Made by a program: the position numbers and the translations under genes. A model generated the notes under the pieces. It was not told the origin of the DNA, made no database searches, and saw nothing but the letters and a program-made list of their open reading frames with translations. A stretch of 59,011 nucleotides of DNA from Porticoccaceae bacterium (GTDB taxonomy: Bacteria > Pseudomonadota > Gammaproteobacteria > Pseudomonadales > Porticoccaceae): assembly GCA_024644585.1 (NCBI GenBank), contig JAHEHM010000002.1, positions 1-59,011 of the forward strand. Direction: 5' to 3'. Position 1 is the first letter of the stretch. Each line of letters begins with the position of its first letter. Below, piece after piece: positions 28,254-37,472 of this stretch.

Positions 28254-29507
28254 TTAGGATTCTTCTATCAACTGTTCACCGCGAACAAGATCCTCTAGGG
28301 TTTCTCTGGCTCGCACTAGATGAATTTTTTCATTGTCGATCATCACTTCAGCGACTCTCGGGCGGCTATTGTAATTAGAGCTCATGGTGAAGCCATAGGC
28401 GCCTGCAGATGAAAGATACAGATAATCACCCTCAGATATTGATAATGCTCTATCTTTGGCTAAAAAGTCGCCAGTTTCGCATACCGGGCCAACAACGTCG
28501 TAAATTGCATTGTGCTCGCATTCTGTGGCCACTGTATTGATGTCCATCCAGGCGTCATACAGGGCTGGTCGCAACATATCGTTCATAGCGGCATCTACGA
28601 CGGCAAAGTTTTTATCGCCATTTTTCTTAATCACCTGCACCTGCATTAATAGGATACCTGCATTGGCAGTAATAGAACGACCCGGCTCCATAATCAGTGT
28701 TTCAGTGCGGCCTTCTAGTAAGGGAGCTAGAGCGTCCATATAGCTCTCTAAGGAGGGTACTACTTCATTTTGGTAGCACACACCTAAACCACCACCAATA
28801 TCCAGGTGATGGAGTTTTATACCAGCGTCAGCAAGACGATCCACCAAAACTAAAAGGTGTTTCATGGCATCTATAAACGGCGTGATATCGGTAAGCTGTG
28901 AGCCAATATGGCAGTCGACACCTACCACCGCGATACTGTCCATCTGTGCCGCCTGTTGATAGACATCAAAGGCTCGACTGATGTCGATACCAAATTTATT
29001 TTCTTTAAGGCCGGTAGAAATATAGGGGTGAGTTTTGGCATCTACATCTGGATTGACTCTCAGTGAGACTGGAGCGATCTTATTGACTTCAGCAGCAGTC
29101 TTATTTAATAACCTAAGTTCAGATTCAGATTCAACATTAAAACAGTGAATACCCACTTCCAGTGCGCGACGCATTTCATCGGCTGTTTTCGCCACACCAG
29201 AATAAACAACCTTAGTTGGATCGCCGCCGGCCATTAATACACGCTCTAATTCGCCAGCAGAAACAATATCAAAGCCCGCGCCTAGCTTGGCAAGGGTTTG
29301 TAACACAGCAATATTGGAGTTGGATTTTACGGCATAGCAGATAAGATGATCGCGTGAAGCTAAGGCGCGCTGATAACTAAGAAAGTTATCACTAATGGCT
29401 GCTTTACTGTAGGCATAACAGGGCGAGCCCTGTTGTTCGACGATGGTTTTTAATGGCACCTGTTCCATTATTCGCTGGTTGCCAACTGTTTTAACTGAGC
29501 TATGCAT
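28254..29507 (-). CDS. lysA: Diaminopimelate decarboxylase
   Basis: The PLP-dependent enzyme makes lysine from meso-diaminopimelate. The 417-residue, alanine-racemase-fold protein shows the PLP lysine in CYAVKSNSN, HIGSQLTDITPF, the phosphate-binding GGGLGV, EPGRSI and the second active-site segment GPVCETGDFLAKDR. It starts two bases after the lptM stop. An in-frame ATG at 29468 is closer to the usual family start, but the longer form keeps tight operon spacing. Confidence 0.95.
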   Translation of the reverse strand: MHSSVKTVGNQRIMEQVPLKTIVEQQGSPCYAYSKAAISDNFLSYQRALASRDHLICYAVKSNSNIAVLQTLAKLGAGFDIVSAGELERVLMAGGDPTKVVYSGVAKTADEMRRALEVGIHCFNVESESELRLLNKTAAEVNKIAPVSLRVNPDVDAKTHPYISTGLKENKFGIDISRAFDVYQQAAQMDSIAVVGVDCHIGSQLTDITPFIDAMKHLLVLVDRLADAGIKLHHLDIGGGLGVCYQNEVVPSLESYMDALAPLLEGRTETLIMEPGRSITANAGILLMQVQVIKKNGDKNFAVVDAAMNDMLRPALYDAWMDINTVATECEHNAIYDVVGPVCETGDFLAKDRALSISEGDYLYLSSAGAYGFTMSSNYNSRPRVAEVMIDNEKIHLVRARETLEDLVRGEQLIEES

Positions 29508-29509
29508 GC

Positions 29510-29635
29510 TTATTTAGACTCCGCATTTTGTGAGGATGCTGTTTCATCCGGTAAGTATAGGTCACCCGTATTACCGCAGCTAATGAGGCCGCAGACTAGC
29601 AAAAGGCAAAGAAGCATAGGGAATCGTTGATGCAT
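29510..29635 (-). CDS. lptM: Small LPS-transport-associated lipoprotein LptM (YifL)
   Basis: This 41-residue lipoprotein reads MHQRFPMLLCLLLVCGLISC then GNTGDLYLPDETASSQ and a short tail. The lipobox LISC (acylated Cys20) and the following G-x-x-G-x-LYLP segment are the family signature (CGxxGPLYxP). LptM binds the LptD-BamA assembly site in E. coli and aids LptD maturation. It precedes lysA and is divergent from cyaY, exactly as in E. coli and Pseudomonas, and begins the operon lptM-lysA-dapF-DUF484. Confidence 0.88.
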   Translation of the reverse strand: MHQRFPMLLCLLLVCGLISCGNTGDLYLPDETASSQNAESK

Positions 29636-29729
29636 GTTCTGTTTCCATGGAAAAAGCAGTAGTATAGCGGTAGTAACCAACCACACTCAAACAATTATGC
29701 ACAGCAGTTGCTGACAGGTATTTTTAACT

Positions 29730-30062
29730 ATGACTGAAGCCCAGTTTAACCAAATCGTCGACGAGCTCATGTTTTCAATCGAAGAAAGTATTGATGATAG
29801 CGGTGCGGATATAGATTACGAAAATACTGCCGGTATGTTGACCATTACCTGTGAAGCTAATGGCTCGCAAATTATTTTATCCCGCCAGCCAGCATTAGGT
29901 GAGGTTTGGCTGGCTGCAAAGTCAGGCGGCTTTCACTTTAAATTAGACGCTGAATCCACCAAGTCTTTGTGGCGCAATACTGTTAGCGGCGAGCCTTTGA
30001 TAGAGATGTTGACCGCTGCCTGCCTTGCCCAATCCGGTGAGCAGGTTAACTTCGACTTTTAA
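29730..30062 (+). CDS. cyaY: Frataxin homologue CyaY
   Basis: CyaY is an iron-binding regulator of Fe-S cluster assembly that acts on IscS/IscU. The 110-residue length fits, with an acidic first helix (about residues 8-30, [13 protein letters not shown]), the sheet segments [20 protein letters not shown] and [14 protein letters not shown], and a final helix. It is divergent from lptM. Its 3' end overlaps the 3' end of the convergent argH by 17 bases. Confidence 0.93.
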   Translation: MTEAQFNQIVDELMFSIEESIDDSGADIDYENTAGMLTITCEANGSQIILSRQPALGEVWLAAKSGGFHFKLDAESTKSLWRNTVSGEPLIEMLTAACLAQSGEQVNFDF

Positions 30063-31476
30063 CTAGCTCTAATGCGCGTTTGGCTGCAGCTCTCACCTGT
30101 TCTGGCGCTGTTCCACCCTGGTGGTTTCTGGCGGCTACTGAGCCTTCTAATGTAAGAACTTCAAAGACGTCTTGGTCGATAAGGTCTGAGAAGCTTTGCA
30201 GTTCTTCGAGGCTCATCTCAGATAAATCTTTGTTGTTTTCGATACCATAGGCAACTGCATTGCCCACTACTTCGTGAGAGTCTCTGAAAGGAGTGCCCTT
30301 GCGGACCAAATAGTCTGCCAAGTCGGTTGCTGTTGAGAACCCTCGGCGTGCAGCTTCGTACATAGAATCATGATTAGCCTGAATGGCGGGGATCATATCG
30401 CCAAAGGCGCGCAGACAGTCTTGAATGGTATCCACGGCATCAAATAGGGGTTCCTTATCTTCTTGGTTATCCTTGTTGTAAGCCAGAGGTTGTGACTTCA
30501 TAAGGGTCAGTAAAGAAATAAGCTGTCCGGTAACTCTGCCGGTTTTACCTCTCACCAATTCTGGGACATCGGGATTTTTCTTTTGCGGCATAATCGAAGA
30601 ACCCGTGCAAAAGCGATCAGGAAGATCAATAAACTGAAACTGTGCCGAGGCCCAAAGAATTAATTCCTCAGAAATACGCGAAAAATGTGTCATTAAAAGA
30701 CTGGCAAATGCACAAAACTCAATAGCAAAATCACGATCACTGACAGAGTCCAAAGAGTTTTCTGAGGGCTTAGAAAAGCCAAGCTCATTGGCGGTATAGT
30801 CTCTATCAATAGGATAGCTGGTGCCTGCAAGTGCTGCCGAGCCTAATGGACTTTGATTGAGTCGTTTGCGGCAATCGCAAAGCCGCTCATAGTCGCGCTG
30901 AATCATTTCGTTCCAAGCTAAAAGATGGTGCCCAAAGGTCACTGGCTGAGCAGTCTGCAAATGGGTAAAGCCAGGCATAATTGTCGACGCTTCATTGCTG
31001 GCAAGTTCAATAATATTCTTCTGTAGTTGGCTTATTTGTGGCTTGATAGTATCAATTTGATCGCGCAGCCAAAGACGAATGTCAGTAGCAACCTGATCAT
31101 TTCTGGAGCGGCCGGTATGCAATTTTTTGCCCACAATACCGATGCGTTCAGTGAGCGCCGCTTCAATATTCATATGAACATCTTCAAGAATCTGTGACCA
31201 GACAAATTGCCCCTGATTAATTTCCTCACCAATTTGTTCAAGACCATCAATGATTTGCTTGAGCTCATCAGCAGTGAGAACACCTACTTTGGTCAGCATC
31301 TTGGCATGGGCAATAGAGCCTTGAATATCCTGCTGGGCTAGACGTTGATCAAAGTCAACGGATGCAGTAAAACGTGCTACGAATGTATCTACTGGCTCGT
31401 TAAAGCGCCCGCCCCAAGAGGCATTAGTCGCTGAATTATCGCGCTTATCACTGTTTTTCTTATCAGATTTACTCAT
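30046..31476 (-). CDS. argH: Argininosuccinate lyase
   Basis: The last enzyme of arginine synthesis splits argininosuccinate into arginine and fumarate. The 476-residue protein has the superfamily signature [20 protein letters not shown] with the catalytic Ser, plus [17 protein letters not shown] and [16 protein letters not shown]. The C-terminus (ALELVKSRS) overlaps the end of cyaY. It is divergent from hemC, a neighbourhood also seen in Pseudomonas (argH, hemC, hemD). Confidence 0.96.
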   Translation of the reverse strand: MSKSDKKNSDKRDNSATNASWGGRFNEPVDTFVARFTASVDFDQRLAQQDIQGSIAHAKMLTKVGVLTADELKQIIDGLEQIGEEINQGQFVWSQILEDVHMNIEAALTERIGIVGKKLHTGRSRNDQVATDIRLWLRDQIDTIKPQISQLQKNIIELASNEASTIMPGFTHLQTAQPVTFGHHLLAWNEMIQRDYERLCDCRKRLNQSPLGSAALAGTSYPIDRDYTANELGFSKPSENSLDSVSDRDFAIEFCAFASLLMTHFSRISEELILWASAQFQFIDLPDRFCTGSSIMPQKKNPDVPELVRGKTGRVTGQLISLLTLMKSQPLAYNKDNQEDKEPLFDAVDTIQDCLRAFGDMIPAIQANHDSMYEAARRGFSTATDLADYLVRKGTPFRDSHEVVGNAVAYGIENNKDLSEMSLEELQSFSDLIDQDVFEVLTLEGSVAARNHQGGTAPEQVRAAAKRALELVKSRS

Positions 31477-31534
31477 CGAGTTTTTTGCCCAAAAGATGTA
31501 ATTTGGAGCGATTATAGCTAATCCTGATGCTTGG

Positions 31535-31570
31535 GGGCTAGAAGTTAGCCCAGATCCATGGGTTTTTTTT
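31535..31570 (+). terminator. Weak terminator-like element with competing stem upstream of hemC
   Basis: Two mutually exclusive stems share the CCC at 31549-31551: GGGCTA/TAGCCC (31535-31551), and AGCCCA/TGGGTT (31547-31564, one wobble) followed by a T-run. It lies upstream of the best hemC promoter, so it would end a transcript that starts inside the argH-hemC gap. Confidence 0.3.
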
Positions 31571-31600
31571 TAATAAACCGCTGGTTTTAAAAGGTTTACT

Positions 31601-31629
31601 CTGACAAATTGGCTGAAATTGATGATAAT
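31601..31629 (+). promoter_or_regulatory. Probable sigma70 promoter for hemC-hemD
   Basis: The -35 CTGACA (31601-31606), a 17-base spacer and the -10 GATAAT (31624-31629) each match the consensus at five of six positions. The predicted start near 31636 leaves a leader of about 25 bases before the GTG start of hemC. Confidence 0.55.
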
Positions 31630-31660
31630 GTCAGCCTAGACGTTAAATTAGGTTAAAGCC

Positions 31661-32596
31661 GTGACCAAAAAAATTCGTATAGCCACAAGAAAAAGCCCCT
31701 TAGCTTTATGGCAGGCTGAATATGTTAAGGCTGAATTGCTTCATTATCATCCTGGTTTGCAGGTTGAGTTGGTGGCAATGAGTACCCGTGGAGACAAACT
31801 ATTGGATGCTCCTTTGGCTAAGGTCGGTGGAAAAGGGTTATTTGTTAAAGAGCTTGAGCTGGCAATGCTGGAGGGCAGGGCAGATATTGCCGTGCATTCA
31901 ATGAAAGATGTGCCCATGGAATTTCCTGAGGGGTTGGGCTTGCAGGTCATCTGTGAGCGAGAGGATCCCACGGATGCCTTTGTATCAAATAACTATCCCG
32001 ATCTTTCTCAGTTACCCGATAATGCGGTTGTTGGCTCTTCTAGCTTGCGTCGCCAAACTCAAATTCGTGCGCAGTTTCCAAATTTACAAATTAAAGATTT
32101 GCGCGGCAATGTTAATACCCGATTAGATAAACTGGATAATGGGGAATATGACGCGTTGATTCTTGCTAGTGCGGGATTAATTCGTTTGGATATGAGTCAT
32201 AGAATCGCCTCTAGACTGAATACTGAGCTCTGCCTGCCTGCGGGTGGTCAAGGTGCTGTGGGTATTGAATGCCGATCTAATGATGAGGCTATTTTAGCGC
32301 TTTTAAGCCCTTTACATCACCAGGATACAGCTAGCTGTGTGATAGCTGAGCGTGCACTAAATCGTCGATTACAGGGGGGCTGTCAGGTGCCCATTGCCTG
32401 TTTTGCAGAACTTTCATCTGATCGTCAGTCGATAGGTGTTAGAGGTCTAGTGGGTAGTGTTGATGGTCAGAAGATTTTACAGTCCCAGCTATCTGGCCCT
32501 GTGGCTAAAGCGCAACAATTGGGTGAAGCCTTGGCAGAGCAGCTGCTCGAGATGGGAGCCGGTGAAATACTTAGCGAAGTACTAGGTAATCAGTAA
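31661..32596 (+). CDS. hemC: Hydroxymethylbilane synthase (porphobilinogen deaminase)
   Basis: The enzyme joins four porphobilinogens into hydroxymethylbilane for haem and other tetrapyrroles. The 311-residue protein has [18 protein letters not shown], the catalytic Asp region [16 protein letters not shown], and the Cys that holds the dipyrromethane cofactor in [13 protein letters not shown]. The start is GTG 31661 with TAGG upstream. The stop overlaps the hemD start as TAATG. Confidence 0.96.
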   Translation: MTKKIRIATRKSPLALWQAEYVKAELLHYHPGLQVELVAMSTRGDKLLDAPLAKVGGKGLFVKELELAMLEGRADIAVHSMKDVPMEFPEGLGLQVICEREDPTDAFVSNNYPDLSQLPDNAVVGSSSLRRQTQIRAQFPNLQIKDLRGNVNTRLDKLDNGEYDALILASAGLIRLDMSHRIASRLNTELCLPAGGQGAVGIECRSNDEAILALLSPLHHQDTASCVIAERALNRRLQGGCQVPIACFAELSSDRQSIGVRGLVGSVDGQKILQSQLSGPVAKAQQLGEALAEQLLEMGAGEILSEVLGNQ

Positions 32597-33336
32597 TGCC
32601 TAATAAGTCGGTATTAGTGGTTAGGCCATTGCGTGAGGAGGATGCATTTCTCAAGTTGCTGGATCAGGCTGGGGTTCCTTTTAATTACATCCCCATTATG
32701 AGTATTGACCCTGTAGCGGCAGACAGTGATGATTTTGCTCGCGCAACCCGTTGTATCAATGGGTTAGATCAGTTTGATCAGGTAATTTTTATTAGTGCTA
32801 ATGCCGCGGAAATTGGCTTGCCAATGATTGCTCAGCGTTGGCCTGAAATACCAAAAAATACAGAGTTTTTCGCGGTGGGTCAGCAAACTGCCGATATTTT
32901 TTCAGCCTTTGATTACCCTGTTAGCTATCCAAAGCATCAACCTAATACCGAAGGTTTACTGCAAGAGCTTGCGCAATTACAAGATTTAACAGCCCAGTCA
33001 GTGCTTATTTTGCGCGGCGGCAGTGGCAGGCAGACATTAGGTGATGAATTAGTAAGGCGTGGCGCTCAGGTAACCTATGCTGAGTTATACCAGCGTAATA
33101 TAGATTCTAAACATCTTATCGAAGCGCAAAATTTTGCACCACAGGCTAGCTGTGTAGTTGTTCATAGCGGTGAGTTGTTGCAAGCGATGGGCGTGCCCGC
33201 TGATAAGCATATACCCCTGGTAGTCCCCAGTGATAGAATTGCGCAATTAGCTCAAGAGATGGGATACCAGAGCGTACAGGTTGCCCAGAATGCCTTGCCT
33301 TCTTCGATGTATGAAGCAGTTGTGCAAGCGCTTTAA
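32596..33336 (+). CDS. hemD: Uroporphyrinogen-III synthase
   Basis: The enzyme cyclises hydroxymethylbilane to uroporphyrinogen III. The 246-residue protein has the weakly conserved two-domain HemD pattern: VLVVRPLREEDAF, FISANAAEIGL, FAVGQQTADIF, VLILRGGSGRQTLGDELVRRGA and VVVHSGELLQAM. Family sequence conservation is low, so the call rests also on its overlap with hemC. The hemX/hemY genes that often follow are absent; prfA follows after 33 bases. Confidence 0.92.
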   Translation: MPNKSVLVVRPLREEDAFLKLLDQAGVPFNYIPIMSIDPVAADSDDFARATRCINGLDQFDQVIFISANAAEIGLPMIAQRWPEIPKNTEFFAVGQQTADIFSAFDYPVSYPKHQPNTEGLLQELAQLQDLTAQSVLILRGGSGRQTLGDELVRRGAQVTYAELYQRNIDSKHLIEAQNFAPQASCVVVHSGELLQAMGVPADKHIPLVVPSDRIAQLAQEMGYQSVQVAQNALPSSMYEAVVQAL

Positions 33337-33369
33337 TTTAAGAATTGAGAAACAAGTGAAAATAATTAT

Positions 33370-34452
33370 ATGAAAGCATCGATTTTAGCCAAACTGGATA
33401 ACCTTGATGACCGCTACCAAGAGGTTGCTGCATTATTAAGTGATTCAGAGACAATTGCAGACCAAAATAGGTTTAGAGATTTGTCAAAAGAATATGCTGA
33501 GTTAGAGCCGGTGGTTAAGGCCTATGTAGACTATCGTGACGTGATTAATAATCTTCAAGAAGCCAAACTCCTACTTAAAGATTCAGATCCTGATATGCGG
33601 GCTATGGCACAGGATGAGCTTGCGGAAGCCGAATCTCAAAGGGAGCCTCTAGAGTTAGATCTTCAGCGACTATTACTTCCAAAAGATCCCAATGATGATA
33701 AGAATGTTTTTTTGGAAATTCGTGCGGGTACTGGGGGTGATGAAGCGGCTATTTTTTCGGGTGATCTTTTTAGAATGTACAGTCGCTTTGCCGAAGGTAA
33801 GGGCTGGAAGGTTGAGGTCATCAGTGAAAGCGAAGGGGACCATGGCGGTTACAAAGAGATTATTACTAGAATCGTTGGCAAAGGGGTTTATTCGCTACTC
33901 AAGTTTGAATCTGGTGCCCATCGTGTTCAGCGAGTGCCTGAAACTGAATCTCAGGGTCGAATTCATACCTCAGCCTGTACGGTAGCGGTTATGCCCGAAG
34001 CGGATGAGCAGGATGCGATCGAGATTAATAAAGGGGATTTACGTGTGGACACATTTCGTGCCTCGGGCTCGGGTGGACAGCACGTCAATAAAACCGATTC
34101 AGCTATTCGTTTGACCCACCTGCCTACAGGTATTGTTGTGGAATGTCAGGACGAACGTTCACAGCATAAAAATCGCGCCAAGGCGATGTCAGTGCTTCAG
34201 GCGCGTTTAAATAATGCGCAATCTGATGCGGCGGCTCAAGAGCAGTCCGAGCAACGCAAAAATTTAGTCGGTAGCGGCGATCGCTCTGAACGCATTCGAA
34301 CCTATAACTTCCCACAGGGGCGAGTCACAGATCATCGAATTAACCTAACTCTGTACAAGTTAGGTGAGGTTGTGGAGGGTAGTCTGGGTGAAATTGTTCA
34401 GCCCTTGATTAATGAGTTCCAGGCCGAACAGCTTGCCAGTCTAGCCGACTAA
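33370..34452 (+). CDS. prfA: Peptide chain release factor 1
   Basis: RF1 reads UAA and UAG stop codons. The 360-residue protein has the catalytic GGQ in [20 protein letters not shown] and the codon-recognition PxT in [17 protein letters not shown] (here PET), which separates it from RF2. It precedes prmC, which methylates the GGQ glutamine. The usual upstream gene hemA is replaced here by hemC-hemD. Confidence 0.97.
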   Translation: MKASILAKLDNLDDRYQEVAALLSDSETIADQNRFRDLSKEYAELEPVVKAYVDYRDVINNLQEAKLLLKDSDPDMRAMAQDELAEAESQREPLELDLQRLLLPKDPNDDKNVFLEIRAGTGGDEAAIFSGDLFRMYSRFAEGKGWKVEVISESEGDHGGYKEIITRIVGKGVYSLLKFESGAHRVQRVPETESQGRIHTSACTVAVMPEADEQDAIEINKGDLRVDTFRASGSGGQHVNKTDSAIRLTHLPTGIVVECQDERSQHKNRAKAMSVLQARLNNAQSDAAAQEQSEQRKNLVGSGDRSERIRTYNFPQGRVTDHRINLTLYKLGEVVEGSLGEIVQPLINEFQAEQLASLAD

Positions 34453-34464
34453 CAGCCGTCTATT

Positions 34465-35304
34465 ATGGCTAATGTTTCCGATCTTCTAAAATATTCTGAT
34501 CAGCTGCAATCCACCAGTGATTCAGCGCAGTTGGATTGCGAGCTATTACTCTGTTACGTATTGGATGTTGATCGAGCCTGGCTGCGAACCTGGCCGGAAA
34601 AACCAGTTTCACAGTCTTTAGAGGCTAAGTTTTGTGCTCTGCTTGAGCGCAGAATTCAGGGTCAGCCAATTGCTTATCTTGTGGGTTCTCGTGGATTCTG
34701 GTCGATGGATTTGCAAGTTTCACAGGATACCCTGATACCGCGACCCGAAACTGAGTTGCTAGTTGAGCTTGCATTAGGCCTAAGGTTGCCTAAAAAAAGC
34801 TATGGATTGGACTTAGGCACCGGCACTGGTGCTGTTGCCTTAGCCTTGGCGACTGAACGACCCGATATGAATTTTATCGCGGTGGATTATCAGGTTGGCG
34901 CGGTTAGTTTGGCTAAAAAAAATTGCCAAGCTCTAAGGCTTCCCAATGTTAATATTTTTCAAAGTGACTGGTTTGACTCTGTGCCGTTAACAGACAATCA
35001 ATTTGATTTGATTGTTAGTAATCCACCCTATATTTCTGCAAATGACCCTCATCTTCAGCAGGGTGATGTTCGCTATGAGCCTAACAGTGCATTAGTTTCT
35101 GGTATTGATGGCCTGGATGATTTGAAAAAAATTATTACTAAAAGCCCATGTTACTTAAGATCCGATGGCTGGCTGTTACTTGAGCATGGTTTCGATCAGG
35201 CACCTGCTGTTGTGCGTCTTATGATCGAGGCTGGCTTTCAAAAAGTCGTAACCCACAAAGATTATAATCAGATAGACCGTGTGACCCTAGGGCAATGGGT
35301 ATAA
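34465..35304 (+). CDS. prmC: Release factor glutamine methyltransferase PrmC
   Basis: PrmC transfers a methyl group from S-adenosylmethionine to the glutamine of the GGQ motif in release factors. The 279-residue protein has an N-terminal helical part that binds the factor, the AdoMet motif LDLGTGTGAVALALA and the catalytic SNPPYIS motif. It begins 12 bases after prfA, so the pair is an operon. Confidence 0.96.
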   Translation: MANVSDLLKYSDQLQSTSDSAQLDCELLLCYVLDVDRAWLRTWPEKPVSQSLEAKFCALLERRIQGQPIAYLVGSRGFWSMDLQVSQDTLIPRPETELLVELALGLRLPKKSYGLDLGTGTGAVALALATERPDMNFIAVDYQVGAVSLAKKNCQALRLPNVNIFQSDWFDSVPLTDNQFDLIVSNPPYISANDPHLQQGDVRYEPNSALVSGIDGLDDLKKIITKSPCYLRSDGWLLLEHGFDQAPAVVRLMIEAGFQKVVTHKDYNQIDRVTLGQWV

Positions 35305-35407
35305 ATTCAACTGTGACTTTTTCATTTGATCGAAGGCGATAAAAATATGATCGAAAAGAACAGACAGGGCAGGGTTGGTTATTTTTTAAGCGGTTTAGGT
35401 GCATTTC

Positions 35408-35416
35408 TGCTACACT
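35408..35416 (+). promoter_or_regulatory. Extended -10 promoter element upstream of rhlB
   Basis: TGCTACACT (TG-n-TACACT) lies 77 bases before the rhlB start and has the extended -10 form. No strong -35 is seen. Confidence 0.3.
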
Positions 35417-35492
35417 TGCCGCAAATTTACCATCGTGGCAAATGGATTTAGGCTATTCGCCAGTATAAAAAACAAACAAAGTATCTATTAAC

Positions 35493-36818
35493 TTGACTAA
35501 TAATTCTGAACAATCAAAAGACCAGCCGTCGCAAAAAACCTCTGCACCAACTGAGGCTGGCAAAAACCGAAGATCATCAAAATCTAATCGTCGAAAATCT
35601 CCAAAGTGGGATATTTCTCAGTTTGTTGTGGCCCCGCAAGAGGGAAAGTCTCGATTTCATGATTTTGATTTACCCACAGAGCTTATGCAGGGTATTCATA
35701 AAATTGGTTTTGAATATTGCACGCCCATTCAGGCTGCTTCATTACCCCACACTCTGCATGGTTATGATCTGGTAGGTAAGGCACAGACGGGTACAGGTAA
35801 AACAGCGGCCTTTTTATTGAGTATTATTGCTGACCTAATCAAGCATCCTGTTGAGGGTGATCGCTATTTAGGTGAGGCTAGAGCCATGATTATGGCACCT
35901 ACTAGAGAACTGGCTATTCAAATTGCCGATGACGCATCAAATTTGGTAAAGCATCTTGATTTGGGGGTTCACTGTTTGGTCGGTGGCATGGACTATGGCA
36001 AGCAGTTATCAAAACTCCAACGCAGGCACTGTGATATTTTGGTGGGTACACCGGGGCGCCTTTTAGATTTTGCTAATAATCGAGATATTTACCTAGATCA
36101 GGTAGAGGTTCTGGTAATTGATGAAGCCGATCGCATGCTTGATATGGGATTTATCCCTCAGGTTAGACGTCTTGTGCAGCTAACGCCAAAGAAAGAAGAC
36201 CGTCAAACACTCTTATATTCAGCGACATTTACCCCCGAGATTATGCGTCTTTCTCAGTCTTGGACCTTTGAGCCGGTGACGGTAGAGATTGATGCGGAAA
36301 AGATAGCCACTGATACGGTTGAGCAGAAAATCTACATTGCCTCTACTGAGGAAAAGATGATTTTACTGCAAAATATTTTGCGATCAGATGAGGTAGATTC
36401 GGTGATGGTTTTTGCTAACCGAAGAGATATCTGTCGAACATTGCATGAAAAACTTCAAAAGCAGGGCTTTAAAGTCGGTATTCTGTCGGGAGATGTTCCG
36501 CAAAATCGTCGTATGAAAGCATTGGAATCATTCAAATCTGGTGCGTTAAAGATAATGGTGGCTACGGATGTGGCTGGTCGAGGTATTCATGTTGACGGTG
36601 TCAGCCATGTGATTAATTACACCCTGCCGGAAGAGCCTGAAGACTATGTGCATCGGATTGGCAGAACCGGTCGTGCTGGAAAAACAGGAACTTCAATCAG
36701 CTTTGCCTGTGAAGACGATGCCTTCCGTTTAGAGCCCATTGAGAAATTGTTAGAGACCAAGCTTAATTGTGTAATGCCAGACCTTGCCCTTCTTGAGCCG
36801 CCAAAAACTAAAGCTTAA
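35493..36818 (+). CDS. rhlB: DEAD-box ATP-dependent RNA helicase (RhlB-like)
   Basis: This is an RNA helicase of the RhlB type, the degradosome helicase in E. coli. The 441-residue protein has a basic N-terminal extension (about 1-50, RRSSKSNRRKSPKWD), the Q motif (TPIQAASLP), motif I AQTGTGKT, PTRELAIQI, VIDEADRMLDMGF, SAT and HRIGRTGRAG. The C-terminal SLACE-like segment (SFACEDDAFRLEPIEKLL) resembles RhlB rather than RhlE or SrmB. The start appears to be TTG 35493, because a stop lies 27 bases upstream in frame and no ATG fits before the Q motif. No clear ribosome binding site precedes it. Confidence 0.88.
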   Translation: MTNNSEQSKDQPSQKTSAPTEAGKNRRSSKSNRRKSPKWDISQFVVAPQEGKSRFHDFDLPTELMQGIHKIGFEYCTPIQAASLPHTLHGYDLVGKAQTGTGKTAAFLLSIIADLIKHPVEGDRYLGEARAMIMAPTRELAIQIADDASNLVKHLDLGVHCLVGGMDYGKQLSKLQRRHCDILVGTPGRLLDFANNRDIYLDQVEVLVIDEADRMLDMGFIPQVRRLVQLTPKKEDRQTLLYSATFTPEIMRLSQSWTFEPVTVEIDAEKIATDTVEQKIYIASTEEKMILLQNILRSDEVDSVMVFANRRDICRTLHEKLQKQGFKVGILSGDVPQNRRMKALESFKSGALKIMVATDVAGRGIHVDGVSHVINYTLPEEPEDYVHRIGRTGRAGKTGTSISFACEDDAFRLEPIEKLLETKLNCVMPDLALLEPPKTKA

Positions 36819-36840
36819 ATCGAGCGGATGTTTTTGGTGT

Positions 36841-37314
36841 TCAGGCGTGGCGCATCAGTCTTTGTTTCTGGCGACCCCAGTCTTTCTCTTTAGAATCCAT
36901 GCGTTTGTCGTAGGCTACCTTGCCCTTGGCTAGGGCAATTTCACATTTTACTAAATGACCTTTCCAGTAAAGAGTGGTGCAGACACAGGTTCGGCCCTTC
37001 TGTTTAATGGCATCCTCAATTCTTTTTAATTCACGCGCGTTTAACAGTAGCTTGCGTGTTCTTGTGGGCTCAGTGACATAATGGGTTGAAACTGTATTTA
37101 ACGGCGTGATATTAGTTCCTATTAGCCATGCCTCATTATCTTTCACAAACACATAGGTATCTGTCAGATTAACACTGCCGCCGCGCAAACTTTTCACTTC
37201 CCAACCCTGCAGAGCAAGACCTGCTTCGAACTTCTCCTCAATAAAGTAGTCATGTCGAACTTTACGGTTTTGGGCAATTGTGTTGGATTGCTGTTTAGGT
37301 TTCTTTTTACTCAT
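36841..37314 (-). CDS. smpB: SsrA-binding protein SmpB
   Basis: SmpB binds tmRNA and brings it to stalled ribosomes. The 157-residue protein shows [40 protein letters not shown] and the basic tail [20 protein letters not shown]. No ssrA gene is visible beside it, either in the 158-base upstream gap or downstream. It converges on rhlB. Confidence 0.97.
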   Translation of the reverse strand: MSKKKPKQQSNTIAQNRKVRHDYFIEEKFEAGLALQGWEVKSLRGGSVNLTDTYVFVKDNEAWLIGTNITPLNTVSTHYVTEPTRTRKLLLNARELKRIEDAIKQKGRTCVCTTLYWKGHLVKCEIALAKGKVAYDKRMDSKEKDWGRQKQRLMRHA

Positions 37315-37340
37315 GTTGCGATTATACGTTGACCATTGAT

Positions 37341-37354
37341 TTTGTCATGACAAA
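37341..37354. promoter_or_regulatory. Perfect 14-bp palindrome, candidate operator
   Basis: TTTGTCATGACAAA is a perfect palindrome in the gap between the divergent genes smpB and the SNF transporter, 27 bases upstream of smpB and about 120 upstream of the transporter. It looks like a binding site for a dimeric regulator, which I cannot name. Confidence 0.4.
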
Positions 37355-37472
37355 TTAAACTATTTATCTCAATCGTTTATGCTTATTCATACAGTCATTA
37401 ATAAAAATCTACAATATTAGGTCAGAGCTGTAAAAATGTTTACAATTTAGCCTTCAATGATTAGGAGTTGAT

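Noticed and set aside
35347-35451. 34-codon ORF (MIEKNRQGRV...) between prmC and rhlB
   Set aside because: The ribosome binding site is weak, and the extended -10 element of the rhlB promoter lies within it. It is more likely chance.
37315-37472. Possible ssrA (tmRNA) beside smpB
   Set aside because: The gap is too short and shows no tRNA-like ends or tag-peptide frame.
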